A stretch of 64,000 bases of DNA from Bolinopsis microptera (taxonomy: Eukaryota; Ctenophora; Tentaculata; Lobata; Bolinopsidae), in assembly GCF_026151205.1 (NCBI RefSeq), contig NC_087082.1, positions 8,564,901 through 8,628,900 on the forward strand. The letters run 5' to 3'. Below are positions 45,100 to 57,760 of the stretch, in pieces. Every line of letters starts with the position of its first letter. Position 1 is the stretch's first letter. A program made the position numbers and the translations under genes. Under the pieces are notes generated by a model. That model saw only the letters and a program-made list of their open reading frames with translations. It searched no databases and was not told the origin of the DNA.

Positions 45100-48000
45100 A
45101 CTGTTTCCTTCAGTGTACTTGTAGAGTTGTAGCTGGTATAAATCGTTGGGAGGATTTCTCAGGCTTTCCCTGGAACGAAGCTTCAGTGAAATTAACAGGT
45201 CAAAAGCTTAGGGCGACTTAAAAGATCAAAGAAAGATCAATTTGTGCTATGTGGCAAGTACTGACGAAAGTTGGTACGGTAGCTCACAACACTTAGACAT
45301 TACTAGGAAATCCCAAATTCAGCTAGGTTGGAAAGTTTAAAATAATACTTACGGCCAGTTATGGAGAAAATAATGTCAGACGGTGAGATAATTAATCATG
45401 AGATGCTTTAACTGTTGTGGCGTGCGAATTATTCTTCACCGATTATTTTGCTTTTGTTTACGTTCTCTTGTTGAAACCCCCCATGTAATATTGGAGACTT
45501 GCATAATACAAAGAAAGTATAATTGCGAATATTTTAATCTTGACTTCTTCCTGCCCAATTAGTGTGAGAATAAAACGAACTCCTTCTCGGGTGAGTTCTC
45601 CTAACATCAGTTTAGTTTCGTAAACTCCCAAACTCTTTGAAGCTTATCACTAAATTAAAGTAACGCTTCATTAAATAACTTATTCAAGCGTGACACAAAT
45701 AATGGACATCTCACATCTCACAAGATCAAGAACCTCGTATTTATGAATAGGACAGTTTATCAACACGTCCCACCATTCGACTGATTCGAGACAGAACGGT
45801 TCACAGAACGGTTTACAGTTACAGAACGGTTTACAGTAATGGAGGTCGATCCTTCCTGAACCGAGCCAGCCGTTCACAAAGTTTAAAAGCTTATTTGGCA
45901 TGATGTTGAAATTTGTCCATGTCAAAACAATGTTTAAAACAAGATGACAAGTGTTTGTAAGAGAAATTGACAATTTTTATTTTGCTAACATTAAGATATC
46001 CTTTCCGTTGTCTCGGCCTCTCGAAAAGGTAGTATTGAAGCTTTGGTCTGCAGCGAAACCTCATAGTTAGGTTGAATTGCATCAGAAGTAAACCTACAGT
46101 AGTTAGCAGAGTGAACTGCCTCATGACATTAGAAATGACGGCTGTGCAGTATCTAAATGACGGCTGTGAACTATACAGTCTCTAATTGACGGCTGTGAAC
46201 TATACAGTCTCTAAATGACGGCTGTGCAGTCTCTCACAAGTCTGATATTCTGAAGACCTGTTCCTCAACACCCACTTATCAGAATTACCTCTCCGTGACG
46301 TTTACTTTGTACTTTGTTGCAGTTTTTGTTTCTGGAAACACTACATTTGCCGGCACAATATTCACACCTGAAGTGTGAAGCTACTGGGAATTGAGAGATG
46401 GATTAAGAGAAGGAGTTATATTATCTTTATTCCAGCGTGTAGTCGCCATTGTCCCCTAGCTGAACAGGCCTCACGGCTCACGCAACTAACAAGTGTTATG
46501 TTTCTCTGTTCCACATTTGTTTAACAAATTACCGGTATAGTTGTATGAGATAATTGCGTTTTGGAGCTGATATCAGTGGCCGCTCCGCGCAGTATTGGCT
46601 ATTAGTTTTGTTAGTCCCTGTTGTAGTTACTGTTGTAGTTACTGTTGTAGTCAATGTTGTAATCCCTATTGAAGTCACTGCTGTAGTCTCAGCTCTGTTG
46701 TAGTCACTCTGTTGTAGTCACTCTGTTGTAGTCACTGGGGTCCCATGTTTATTGTTTCCGTACCTACTCGAGATTCTAGTCACTTGTTTTCGGGTACTTG
46801 TCGCTGTGTTTAACTTTAAAACAGGTATTCTCACAGTGAAGCGACGCAAATAATAAGTGATATCTCCATTTTCCACATCCTTAGCCTTAGATTATTGTTA
46901 TATCCTCAAGCGTTTGAAGTGTTGAAAGTGTTGAAAATTTGTTTAAATCTGATATGAAGGACTTCAAGATTCTCCCAAGGTAATTCCAAGATTTCCAAAA
47001 GTCCTGAAATTACGTGATAAGTCCTGATTACAACCGGTCCAGGCCAGATAAACGATAAAACTAGGGTAGTTGACTAATTTGAACAGCTGAGTAATTTCAA
47101 CAGTTCAGCCACATGTTAAACACATCCCAGCAATATCATCACTACTACAGGCACGACAAAGCCGTATCTATTGTAACTTGAAACAGTCAGAACTTTGGCG
47201 TATCTACACTAACGTGTTTTGGAAATTTCCCAAGCTATGGTCGAGAGTGTTGTGCAGGCCTTCGTTTTTATTTTAATTGTTTAATATTTCTTAGAATTTG
47301 CGTGATTTCAGTAGAAAAAAGCGCCTTTAACTCACTTGTTCAACTTTTCTATACTAAAATTATGTTACTCGTACTATCAAAGTACAGTTCGTGTTTAAGC
47401 TAGAATTATCCGGGTTTATATCTAGTATTAGGTGTTTACATAATATACTTGTCTTCATTGGTCGATTGAAAGGTTTGTTGAAAAGTCGGTTGAAAGACTA
47501 TTAAATAAAATCACATTCGGGCGATTCTAATTGTGGATTCTCTCTCCTGCTATTATACAATTACTTACCAACTAAGAAGTGAATGTTCGCGTATTACTGA
47601 GCTGGAGGATATTCTATAGCTATACCAATTTTTATGTAATATTGACCGATGAAGACACATTTCGTTAGTGAACCTTTAAACTCCGGTTTAGGAACGCAGA
47701 TTTTGATTTTTACTGTTGAAAATATATCAGATAACATCAGATAATAACAAATAATACCTTGGCTTCGTTTCGTGCCCCGCGTTCCCTCCGCTAAAGCGTC
47801 GGGAATTATCACGGGTAGCACTCAACAGCCAAGGTATTATTGTATCATGACAAACCAGCTCTATTTTTTTCAATAGATGCAACAGCCAATAAGCCAAGGG
47901 GAATTATCTTAGCTTTGCATTTAAAACAGTAGTACTCAATACGACAGATTGTACACAAGTAAATTCATAGCAAGTTTTCGTCGCCAGCCGCTATTCTCCG

Positions 48001-48857
48001 ATCACATCTGTTGTTTTTGAATTAGTAACGGATTTTACCTAGTAGTAGTAGTAGTAGTAGTAGTAGTACTAGTCATAACCAACATAGGACACTGTCGATT
48101 AGGTAAATTGGGTAAAGTTAATTAAAATTAATTTAATCTTTGTTCACTGATTTGCGAGCTATGGTTTTACAACACTCCTGTTTTCTCTGGCGCGTAGGGT
48201 TGAGAAATTAAAAAAATGTCTAAGTTATATATATTTCTTTTAATCAAGGAGAATGCTCCAGTACACAATAAGGCTGAATTATTAAATGTCTTTCTTTACA
48301 ACTTTACGTACCTTTCTTTCATAACCTTCGTGAACTAATTTTAACAGTGCGATATATGGGTGTTGTCCTACTCACACAAAACGAATTATTGTGCAATTTC
48401 AGTTACCGTTGGTCGTTGGAGAACAATGATCGTTTATTGTTAACCTTCCTTTGCTCTCTAGTTCCCCCGCACCATGGAATGACCGTTTCTAATTTTTCTG
48501 CTATTTTCGCGTGTAATTGCTGTATATCAATAAATTTATGTCTTATTTGTGTTACCACGTTTCGTAAGGCTCTTTCAAACAATAACTTTCCAAACTATGC
48601 ATTTATGTTTTATTGTACATATCGATATCTTAGTATAGTTTGTTAAATTTTTTTATTTAAGTTCATAATCTACCTTCGTCCATCCAGATTATTTGAGTAC
48701 TTCTATAGACGTTATCCTACTAGCTAGCTATCAATACACTACCTAGACAGTATGTAAGTCAGTTCCTAATTCCTATCAACTATCCAGCAAATTAGCTACT
48801 AACCGATTCCCATTCGGCCACTAACCGGTTTCCATTAAAATAACAGAAGATTTTCCA
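45100..48857. other. Non-coding stretch with small tandem repeats
   Basis: An ATGACGGCTGTG-containing unit of about 32 bp repeats about four times at 46134-46225. A GTTGTAGTCACT-like unit repeats at 46618-46735. An AGT microsatellite lies at 48044-48069. At 45787-45838 an ACAGAACGGTT unit is repeated. No gene supported; a 99-codon plus-strand frame at 48347 lacks any family signal. Confidence 0.4.
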
Positions 48858-49296
48858 GCGATGAAGAACGAGCACGTGTGGCACGCGCAAAAACAAGAAT
48901 GTCAGACCAAAGAAGAAGCTGCTACATGGGCCTTCAAATGCCAAGTTTACAATTATACAGGTTCGTCATTAACAGTAGCCCAGACGTTAATACATGCATA
49001 TTTGTTAGTGATTTTTCACTAATAACATATCTAAGTAACAGCTGTAATTTCCACATAGTGGTTTACAAATGGAGTTGGTGATGTGAATCTAAAATGGGCA
49101 AAAATGTGGCAACTGGGACCTTTTTGTAACCGCTAAATGTGGAAAACGTAAACCGGATAACCTAAGATGATCGGTATCCGGTTACCAGTATCCCTTGGTG
49201 TTCAATAGTACTTTTGTTCAGTAGTACGGTGTTCAGTAGTACTTTGTGTTCAGTAGTACTTATGCTGTTATGCTGATAATTTCAGATTTGTTGAAC

Positions 49297-52200
49297 ATGG
49301 CGTTTATATGTAACCGGGACGACTGGCACGCAGCAAGTTTTGTAATCCTCTATCTACTTGTGTCACTAACTGCTATGGTAAGCCATCTTACATAATTTAC
49401 ACTTACAGAGTACAGAGTACAGAGTACAGAGTACAGAGTACAGAGTACAGAGTACAGAGTACAGAGTACAGAGTACAGAGTACATCTTACTATTACACTT
49501 ACAGAGTACAGAGTACAGAGTACAGAGTACAGAGTACAGAGTACAGAGTACATCTTACTATTACACTTACAGAGTTACAGCTATTGTAAGACATGTTACT
49601 ATTACACTTACAGAGTTACAGCTATTGTAAGACATACTATTACTATTACTACACACTTATTGTTACTATTCAGGGTACTACACACTAACACACTTATTGT
49701 AAAGTAATTCAGAGTTCTGAGTGTCAAATGTTAAACTGTGAACTGTCATCACACTCCTGTTATTTAGCTACAATTACTGTAATATGTGTGATGTTAACTA
49801 CCGTACACACGTAAACCTTGCAGCTGAAACATCTCATGAATATGTCACGTGACTGCGTAAATAACTTCTAAAGTGGGAACCCTCTTTAATCCCAGGTGAG
49901 CAACGCGTCAGTAGTGCTAGCCTCAATAGTGGAGCGATGGAAGGAGATCGACCAGTTCACGTTTGTGTTCGCAGTCAGCCTGAGTTTCAACCACTTCTTG
50001 GTTGCTTTCCTGGTGTATCCTATGGGAGTCTACACAATGCTGCGCACTGATGGTTGGGGGCTTGGAAACTATTGGTGCACTTTCACTGCTTACTGCACTT
50101 CTTATTTCGAGGTGAGAGATACCTTAGTGTTCACTTTTACGTTCACTTTCACATTCACTTTCACTTTGGTCCTTATTTCGAATTGGACCTAAATACGTTA
50201 ATACTGAATATTGAATCTTATAATTTTCTTCTTCTGAATTTATGTGGTCATTTGATCACGACTTATCGCTTTGGAATTTAGTGCAAAAATTGTTATAAAT
50301 TCTTGCACCAGTATCTGAAGTAAATGTTTCTTAATGGATTTTAAATGATAAAATCAAGAGATGTTGGGATACAGTTGAAATTATTTGAGTTGGTCGCATT
50401 TTCTGTACTCTTTAAGTTAGCTGTAAAAATTATGAACATAATTTTGGAACTATTTCAGGTATTGTACATGATGCACGTACTAATGATAGTGTTTGATATG
50501 TTGATATACCGCTTCACAAATCTTAAATCAGTCGTAAAGGTAAGAGCTCATTAAACATAGTTAAATAACATTTTCGGTCTATCTTTCACCTACACTTTTG
50601 GTTAAAAATCGAACTGTTGACAGCACAGTAACAAATACAATTGCAGTTTACTCTAGAAATCTTCCCTATTATTTCTTAACTAAAGATGCCATCTTCTCAG
50701 GTGTATCTTGTGAAGAAGGTAGCCATGTCGTTATGGGTAACAGCTCTTATCCCCCACATGATTTTAATGTGGGACCAGGACTGGTTCTTAACTGATGGAG
50801 GATCTTTAGGTGAGAATTTTTAAATTTTTAAAATTTCTATTTAACAATTTTTTAATCTAAGGTGAGGATTCTCGCCCATTGACACCAACAACTCAGATAA
50901 TACAATTTCCGGTACATTTACCACAACTAATACATTTAGGGGTCGTTCACATATTACGTAATCCAAGGTTGTTAAATACGTCAAATTTTCGTGAAATAAT
51001 ACGACGTATTCGGTTCTAATAAAGAATACGTCGTAATACGCCGTAATACGGTAATTTCTACGGATTGTTAAATACCTCCACGAATACGCCATAATACGCC
51101 GTAATACGCTGATTTGTCAAAATTAAAAATTACAGCTGCGCGCCACCCTCATCATTGATCATGCATTAAAGGAGTGCAGTTATACATGATAACTTATATT
51201 TGTAATCAAATTTCATGGATAATCCGATAAGCTAACATTTTTTGCGAAATTATCAATTACATATTAATACATATTTAATGATTTTGATGTTCAGAATTTA
51301 AAGACCGTCCGCGATCAATTTCAACTTCAAGCCACACCTTTTCGTAAAACGTCAATTTTCGAGGATTAATACGTATTCGTATTCCAATACGTATTCCCTC
51401 CTAATACGTATTTAACAACCTTGACGTAATCAGCCGAGGGGGGAGGGGGTTCCCAAATGATTACGGTTGATTACGGTGGGGGACTTGGATTTTGGTTGTT
51501 GACACTAATCATTAATAATCGCTGATTAATTGAATTCTGTGTAACGTAGATTTCATTTTCCAGCTTCGACTTAAAATTAAAGTTGTGTTCAACCGATTGT
51601 GTTTGACCATTTTGTTTTCTGACAACTTAAAAGCTCAAAAATCATCATGGTCGATATTGCGAAATCTTTTTAAGAGGCCATTCCATTTCTACTGTGTGGG
51701 GTTGACTATTAAGTTTCTATAAAGGAGGTGGTTGGCAGAACCACATGTATTTTATTGCTATCGTTAGAATAGTATTCTACCTATTCACAAACTTTATAAT
51801 GTCAATGTATTTAAATATCACTATGATTTTAGCTAATGATAATCTACAAGCACTTACCTGGGGACCCGAGGCTATTATAATGTTCATAATAAAGATGAGT
51901 ACGGCCCAGTAAACAAGCACCTGCTCAAATTGCCTTTTTAGATTCGATCATTAAATCGATTTAATGATTTCTCTCCTAACAGCAGAATAGGCATTAGTGC
52001 CATAATATGTATATTTGATTTTGTTGCCATCACAAATATACATATACTAATACAGTAACAAGTAGTATATTTCATGAACTCTCGCTTAATTAAAGGTCTA
52101 TGTAGCAAATTATTCGCAGCTGACAAACCTGGTAATGAATACACCTGGCTCAGATTTGTTTAATCTTTGACAATAGAAAGCGCGAGCGTAATGTTTCTTT

Positions 52201-55200
52201 GCCAATTATACATAGTGTACATGACTACATGTGGTAAGCCAGTTTCTGTGCAATTCGAAATTGCATCGATTAATATTTTATTTTTTTATTTTTATATTTT
52301 AACATACGTAATTAAAATTAACATACGTAATTAATTTATGTAATTACATAATTTCTTTACATAATTAAACATTTCTGCCTTCAGGAATAAGCGACAAGTA
52401 TCTACAGTGTAACGTCACGGGACACGACGATCCTAAACCTGTTATCAACTGTTTTACAGCATACACTTTTACAACCTACAAGGAGCTCTATATCTACCTG
52501 CTCTGTTTCTTTATTTTACCTGTTGCTTACGCCGCCATTTCGTATACGGTAAGTAAGAGTAAGTTTCCTTTTTCCACCAAAGATTGATTGATTGATTTTA
52601 ATCATACCCACATCACTGTGGAGTTTGGGTCCTTGATCAAGAGTGATGGCTGAAATGGTTGATTCAGTAAATTTCAGCTGTTATTGTACCTAAGAAAGCG
52701 AAGTATGTTGAAGGGAAACAGGAAAGAGGAGCTGAGCGAGGAAGACCAGCTAGAAAACGCTAGAACTTTTATACAGAGGTTTATAGTGCAGCAGCTTGAT
52801 AAGCAATAGTGTCCTGAACATGGTCGCTGTACTCTTGAGTTATTGTTAATAAGTTACTCCAAAAAACATTTCCAGTTATACAGTTATAATTCCAAATCAT
52901 GGCTTTTACAAAACATGAGCCAACTGCCAAAGTTCCAGCTTTTCAGTCAAGTGCTCTAGTATGAAGCCGCTAATTCTACTCATGTAGCATTTGAACTGCT
53001 CATGAATTAAATCTTCTGATAAGCGTGCTAGAGACTATCACTAATAATATAAATCAAGCCCCAACGCTTATCAAGTTTATAGTGATACATAGCTAAAACA
53101 AGCTCCATCAGATACAAGGCAAGTTTGTGTATGGTGTTAGTATTCTCTGTTACTCAGTTACCAAAGTGGATCTGCTCTTTCTTTCTCCTAGGTCAAGACT
53201 TGGCTCATCGAAAAAAAGTCAACAATGTTAGTTATCATTTTAACTTTAAGCTATCATCTCATTTTATTTTTTAATGTAATATAAGATCCTCTCATTCGTA
53301 TATTAAACCTCGACCAATCCTAATCCGAACCCCTCAGGGAGAAGCAGTTGAAGCCGATAATCTACAAGGACCCAGTGAGGTGATAAGAATGGACTTCCTT
53401 TCTTTCTGGACGTGTCTGGGTAGTATCCTGATTCCTTTCTGTTACATGATGACTTGTCCTACCTACTTCCACGCGGTTACCGCTACCAGACCTCTGTTAT
53501 GGCTCCGGAAGCACGGAGAGATCATCCACGGTAGAACATACTCCAAGAGGTTGGTTCTTGGTCACTATTTGTTATGTTCCAATTTCGCAGGTGTCCTCTG
53601 GAATGTTTGTTAAACCCTTGGTCAATCATTAATTTGTTAAATTATAACATTGGATTAAAGAGTAAAGGTTGTTAATTACTTGTATATTTAAGCTTTTCCT
53701 CGCCGTTTGTTAACACCATGTAGGTGGTAACCCGTACAGAAATTGTCGTTTAGCATCTAAAGCTAATATACATGTTAGTTCACACTTAGAGATTGAACCA
53801 TTTGCAGTCACAAGTATTGCGGTCACGCTAAATTCTGACAAACTCTAATTAAAACCAAGAATGCAACGGTTTCAAATATATGGTAGATGTTACACAACGA
53901 CAGTCCTAATTCTATATCTTGGACGGAATGTCCCAACTTTTACATTGTCCGCAACGTCTACACTTGACACCACCACCTTCTTCACGTTTATCATCGCTAG
54001 CACATGAAATAAAAGCGATGAGATGTGACCCCAAAGATAACACTGTCCGTGGAGAATGTTATAAATGTTGCTAAATAAACCCCGTAAATAGAAAATAACC
54101 AGAAAGATGTCGTTTGAGTTGTCCTATAATTGCAGGCTGTTAGAAAGGTGCACCAGACTCCTCTCTCACGTACAGAGGAACCTGAACACCTCCAGTTCAC
54201 GGTCCAATCTAGATGGGAGCGTTATAAACTCGTCCCGGGACCGGTCTCCCAGTCATAGGTACCTGTGTGTGACTTCTTGGGTGACTTCCTCTTGTGTGTG
54301 TGGCATGTGACTTGATCATATTGAACAACAGCAAGTTGAAAAGCATCTTTTTATAATTATACGGAGAAATATATTGATAAAACTAAACAATTTGTTTATG
54401 TGTAAGTGTGATGTAATGATTTCTAAATATGTTGTGAATCACGCATCCTTCATCAACCTGCTCAGGTTTTCAATATTCGGACGTCCTAAAAAAGATGACA
54501 GTGATTCCCCTAAAATGAGGTATCTGCAGCTGGTGTGACATACATTTTATTCTCTTATTTTTCTTTTTCTTAAAGTTTGAGTGATGCGAAAATTGGTTCA
54601 ATGTTCATTGGCGATATTGTCTTCATGTTTAGTGTGGTGTTTATTTAAGTAAACCCTTTACAACATTCGGGCGGACAGTTTCTTTAATATTCAGATGTAT
54701 CATCTGGTAATAGGGATCAGTAGTATAACTACGCTTTAGCAGAGACTAAATTAAATTGTATCTATTAGTTAACGTGAGTCGTGAACTGGACATTGTCCCT
54801 CTACATTTCACCCCTACTTTTTGAGATTATAGTATTAGGGAGTTAGGGTTGGTACTTGGGGCCTTGGGTGTGAAATGTCCTGAGATGAAATGTGGAGGGA
54901 TCAAATATGGTACATGCCAGTAAGCCACTTCGCTCCTCCTTTAGGCGGTTCTCTATATGGAGACCTAGACTTGTGAATATGCAAGACGTGGAGCAGGCAT
55001 CCGGTACTTCTGGCTTCAAAGAGAGGTACTTTTTAGCAGCGTGCTCCCTCTTCGATTTGAAGGAAAAAAGAAAACTTTGTATCTTTAGTTCCGAGAAATA
55101 GAGGAAGAGAAATTTCCTTGAACTTTATTTTGGTTACAACCATTTAAATGTTGGTTTTATCCTCATATTCGTTTTATCCTCATATCAGGAAAAGTACATT

Positions 55201-56325
55201 TTTAGACAGTCAAAAATGGTAAGATTTTCCAAACAAAATTTTAAAGTAATGTCATACATTTACGTAATGTCATACATTTACGTAGACTAAATTTCTCTAA
55301 TTTTGCTGATCATCTTGTTATGTTGAGAAAACGCTGAATCAGAAGTTACTTCTCTGACCATCCATTATTTTGCTGATTCGTAGAAATACACCAAAATGGT
55401 CAGTGATGCTGAGAAGGATAATGGTACGACTTACTGAAAGATCAACGAACATATTCAGCATCAAATTATACATTTAATTGTATCCCGACACCTGCCCTTT
55501 TTTGTTTGGATCAACCCTTGTTGTTCACTGAAATTAGCACATCTTCAATCCCACTTGTGACAGCCCTCACCAACATTCTGAATTCTGCCTTCATAATTTT
55601 GTCTTTAATACGGTTTCATAATTAATTCACTTTTATCTGAATTGAACCGTTTGATCAAAACAGATGTATTAAGTTTAACAATTTAAATTCAGCAGACTTT
55701 TCCCCCGCCTCTGTGAAGCACTAATCTAGTTCTGCACGCAACTAAAACCCAACTCCCCAGGTTAAAAGAACCAGAACGGAGCCCAACATCACCCCCCAAC
55801 GCTCTAGACGTTCCGGGTCAGCCCCGGGCCCGACTCGACACCAACAGCAAAATCTACATGAACAGTATCGCGGAGGAGTGTAACGGAAATGAACCAGAGT
55901 CCCCACACCGTCTGCGGCTCGATACGAAAAGTAATGTGATATCTAACAGCGAGGCAGTTGGGATGAGACCTAGCAGTCCGGCAGATATCCTGGTAATGTT
56001 AGCTGCTGAGAGCGAGGAAGAGGCTCCCAAACTGGACTATAGTCCGGATATACAGCCCTGTGGTGCCGGTGGGACGATCAGCTCAGTTAGACCCATTTCA
56101 GTGACCCCACAAGAACACTCAACTCCCCGATGTGACCGACCATCGTACGCCACTCTGGACGAATCATTTCCAGCTCGACCGCTTAGATCCCAACGAAACT
56201 TAAAGGATTTAACTGTAAGTGCGGAGGAGAAGGTGGCGGCTAAGAGAAAACTGCCAGTACCTCGGTCAAGTGGGCCCACCTCTCCCGCACTTTCACAAAG
56301 TCTTTCTACCAGTTCAAGATTGTGA
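49297..56325 (+). CDS. Divergent class A-like G protein-coupled receptor (11 exons)
   Basis: Join 49297-49377, 49896-50111, 50459-50539, 50701-50809, 52385-52548, 53192-53275, 53338-53549, 54136-54258, 54466-54519, 54945-55025, 55761-56325: 589 residues, all phases consistent. Seven hydrophobic helices. TM1 carries N30 (position 1.50). TM2 ends LVYPMGVYTML, like aminergic receptors. C88 (3.25) is set to bond with C171 or C185 in loop 2. TM3 ends D112-M-L where DRY is expected. W138 (4.50), P208 and Y216 (5.50, 5.58) are conserved. TM6 (226-244) lacks CWxP. TM7 has IPFCY (277-281) for NPxxY. A Ser/Pro-rich cytoplasmic tail of about 280 residues follows. TM7 faintly recalls GPR153/GPR162. A further 5' exon at 48858-48959 (with NYT) could splice in phase to 49286. 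Ligand unknown. Confidence 0.85.
49405..49553. repeat. 8-bp minisatellite (CAGAGTAC)n in GPCR intron 1
   Basis: Two blocks of CAGAGTAC units (about 49407-49484 and 49501-49551), separated by ATCTTACTATTACACTTA. That spacer also recurs downstream with an ACAGAGTTACAGCTATTGTA unit to 49635. Confidence 0.95.
50938..51490. mobile_element. MITE (GGGGTCGTTCACATAT family), split by a nested MITE
   Basis: The left end AGGGGTCGTTCACATATTAC is at 50938. After the nested insert the sequence resumes with ACGTAATCAGCCGAGGGG and GTTCCCAAATGATTACGG, as in the copy at 57040-57232. The right terminus is missing or degraded. It lies in GPCR intron 4. Confidence 0.65.
50964..51423. mobile_element. hAT-like MITE with 8-bp target duplication
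   Basis: 460 bp. The termini CAAGGTTGTTAAATACGT and ACGTATTTAACAACCTTG are perfect inverted repeats. The 8-bp direct repeat ACGTAATC flanks it (50956-50963 and 51424-51431). Subterminal regions hold many TACGNCGTA-like palindromic units (AATACGCCGTAATACG). The 8-bp duplication points to the hAT superfamily. Non-coding. Confidence 0.85.
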
Positions 56326-56940
56326 CGCTTTTTAAAGTTTCTTTCTCTGTTTATTTTTTCACTTTTTATCTGATACTTGCGTGTACTATAATTTAATACT
56401 GTAATTTTAAGCCATGTATGCAGATTTGAGAATGTTAAACTTTTACTTTTAGTGCATGTGCCTGTTTTAAAGAATAACCGTATAATTTTGGTTTTATCCG
56501 TGTTTCTAACGATCTAAAACCGTGCATCATATAGGAAATAAATTGAATGTACATACTTTAATATTATGATCGGTGTGCAAGAGCTTGTTACGAAGAATAT
56601 ATAATGCTGATTAACACTGTTAAAAGTATATGCTTTCACCCTGAGACTGAGTGGCTATCTGTTATTCGCTGCAGTTATACCGTTTTGTTTGACACGGATC
56701 TAAGTCGATCCTCATGTAACATGTTTATTTGAGTATATTTGTGATTTGTTAAGTTATGATTTCGATACGAAATTGAATCTCAATTTTTAAATTCAACCAT
56801 AAGAGTGTTTATTTTTCCATGGCCACATGATAACCTTTCGCTGGCACTAAGCCCAACCCGGGAAATTTTAAGGGGATATACTTATAGTTGTGTCAGGGGT
56901 CGTTCATATTGATATATTATACAATCACTGTTTAGGAGTC
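56326..56940. other. GPCR 3' UTR
   Basis: AT-rich trailer after the GPCR stop, with an AATAAA-type signal inside GGAAATAAATTG near 56535. No other feature until the MITE cluster. Confidence 0.5.
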
Positions 56941-56948
56941 GTTCACTT

Positions 56949-57351
56949 GTAGCGCGATGCGTTACTGCGTTAGTGTTACTGGCTAGATCGGCGAGATGCG
57001 CTACTGTGCCGCGCCGAGCTGCCATGAATTGACATCGTCAATTAAGTCGTTCACATATTGTTATTACGTAATCAGCCGAGGGGAGGCCAGGGCACAGGGG
57101 TTTCCAAATGATTACGCTAGTGTAATTTTGACACAATAGCTATGTGTAAAACTGATTACGGAGCTAGTAGTAGTGGGGTTAAAAATTGTCCAAAAAGAGA
57201 TAACGTAATATGTGAACAACCCCTTAGTTGGACCTCTGCACTTGAAATTCACGATGTCAATCCTTCGCATCTCGCCGATATGTCATGCATATGTCAATGT
57301 GGTTGCGAGAAGATGCGCGGCGCGGCCCAGTTAAGTAGTGCATCGCGCTAC
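56949..57351. mobile_element. MITE with GTAGCGCGATGC termini
   Basis: The left end GTAGCGCGATGCGTTACTGC (56949) and right end GCATCGCGCTAC (57340-57351) are inverted. Inner blocks GATCGGCGAGATGCG and GATTGACATCGTC-like recur on both sides in inverted order. It is interrupted by the MITE at 57040-57232. A third partial arm lies at 58289-58375. Confidence 0.7.
57040..57232. mobile_element. MITE (GGGGTCGTTCACATAT family), third copy
   Basis: GTCGTTCACATATTGTTATT at the left and AACGTAATATGTGAACAACC at the right are inverted repeats. The interior TAATCAGCCGAGGGG and TTTCCAAATGATTACG match the 50.9-kb copy. It sits inside the GTAGCGCGATGC element. Confidence 0.7.
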
Positions 57352-57377
57352 AACTCTGCAGTCTGCACCCAGCACCA

Positions 57378-57760
57378 ACCCTAACCACTACAACTAACCC
57401 TAACCCATGATCCCTAACAAAAGCATATGCTGAAATCTTAGGGCATGCAGTGCGAGTGTGCTAAATCACTCTACAGTCGATCTTCGAGATTGTTCTAAAA
57501 TGTAAAAGGGCCCCCGACAGTTGAAACCAACTTCAATGGATGTATTTTGGGACGCTGATTCCGAATCACCCCCTATGACATAGAGTTAAAATACTCTCCT
57601 GACGAGATATTGGCGAAAACTGTCTCGATCACGTGATATGACCGTATAAGGAAGTTAGTCCAATTTCTCGTTAGGGTTACGGTTTTAGCATATGTTTTTG
57701 TTAAAGATTGGGTTAGGGTTAGGGTTGGGATCAGATTTATAGAGGGTTAGGGTTTCGAAT
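57378..57760. repeat. Degenerate telomere-like TTAGGG/CCCTAA runs
   Basis: 57378-57420 holds CCAACCCTAACC...AACTAACCCTAACCC. 57668-57760 holds GGGTTAGGGTTAGGGTTGG on the opposite strand. The runs are short and interrupted, so they are interstitial rather than a telomere end. Confidence 0.55.

Noticed and set aside
48347-48646. 99-aa plus-strand gene
   Set aside because: No domain, signal peptide pattern or splice support; long frames of this size occur by chance.
53338-53385. Stop codons ending the GPCR after exon 6
   Set aside because: They appear only if a GTTAGT donor at 53225 is used. The AAT|GTAATA donor at 53275 restores an open frame, adds TM6 and joins TM7 in phase.
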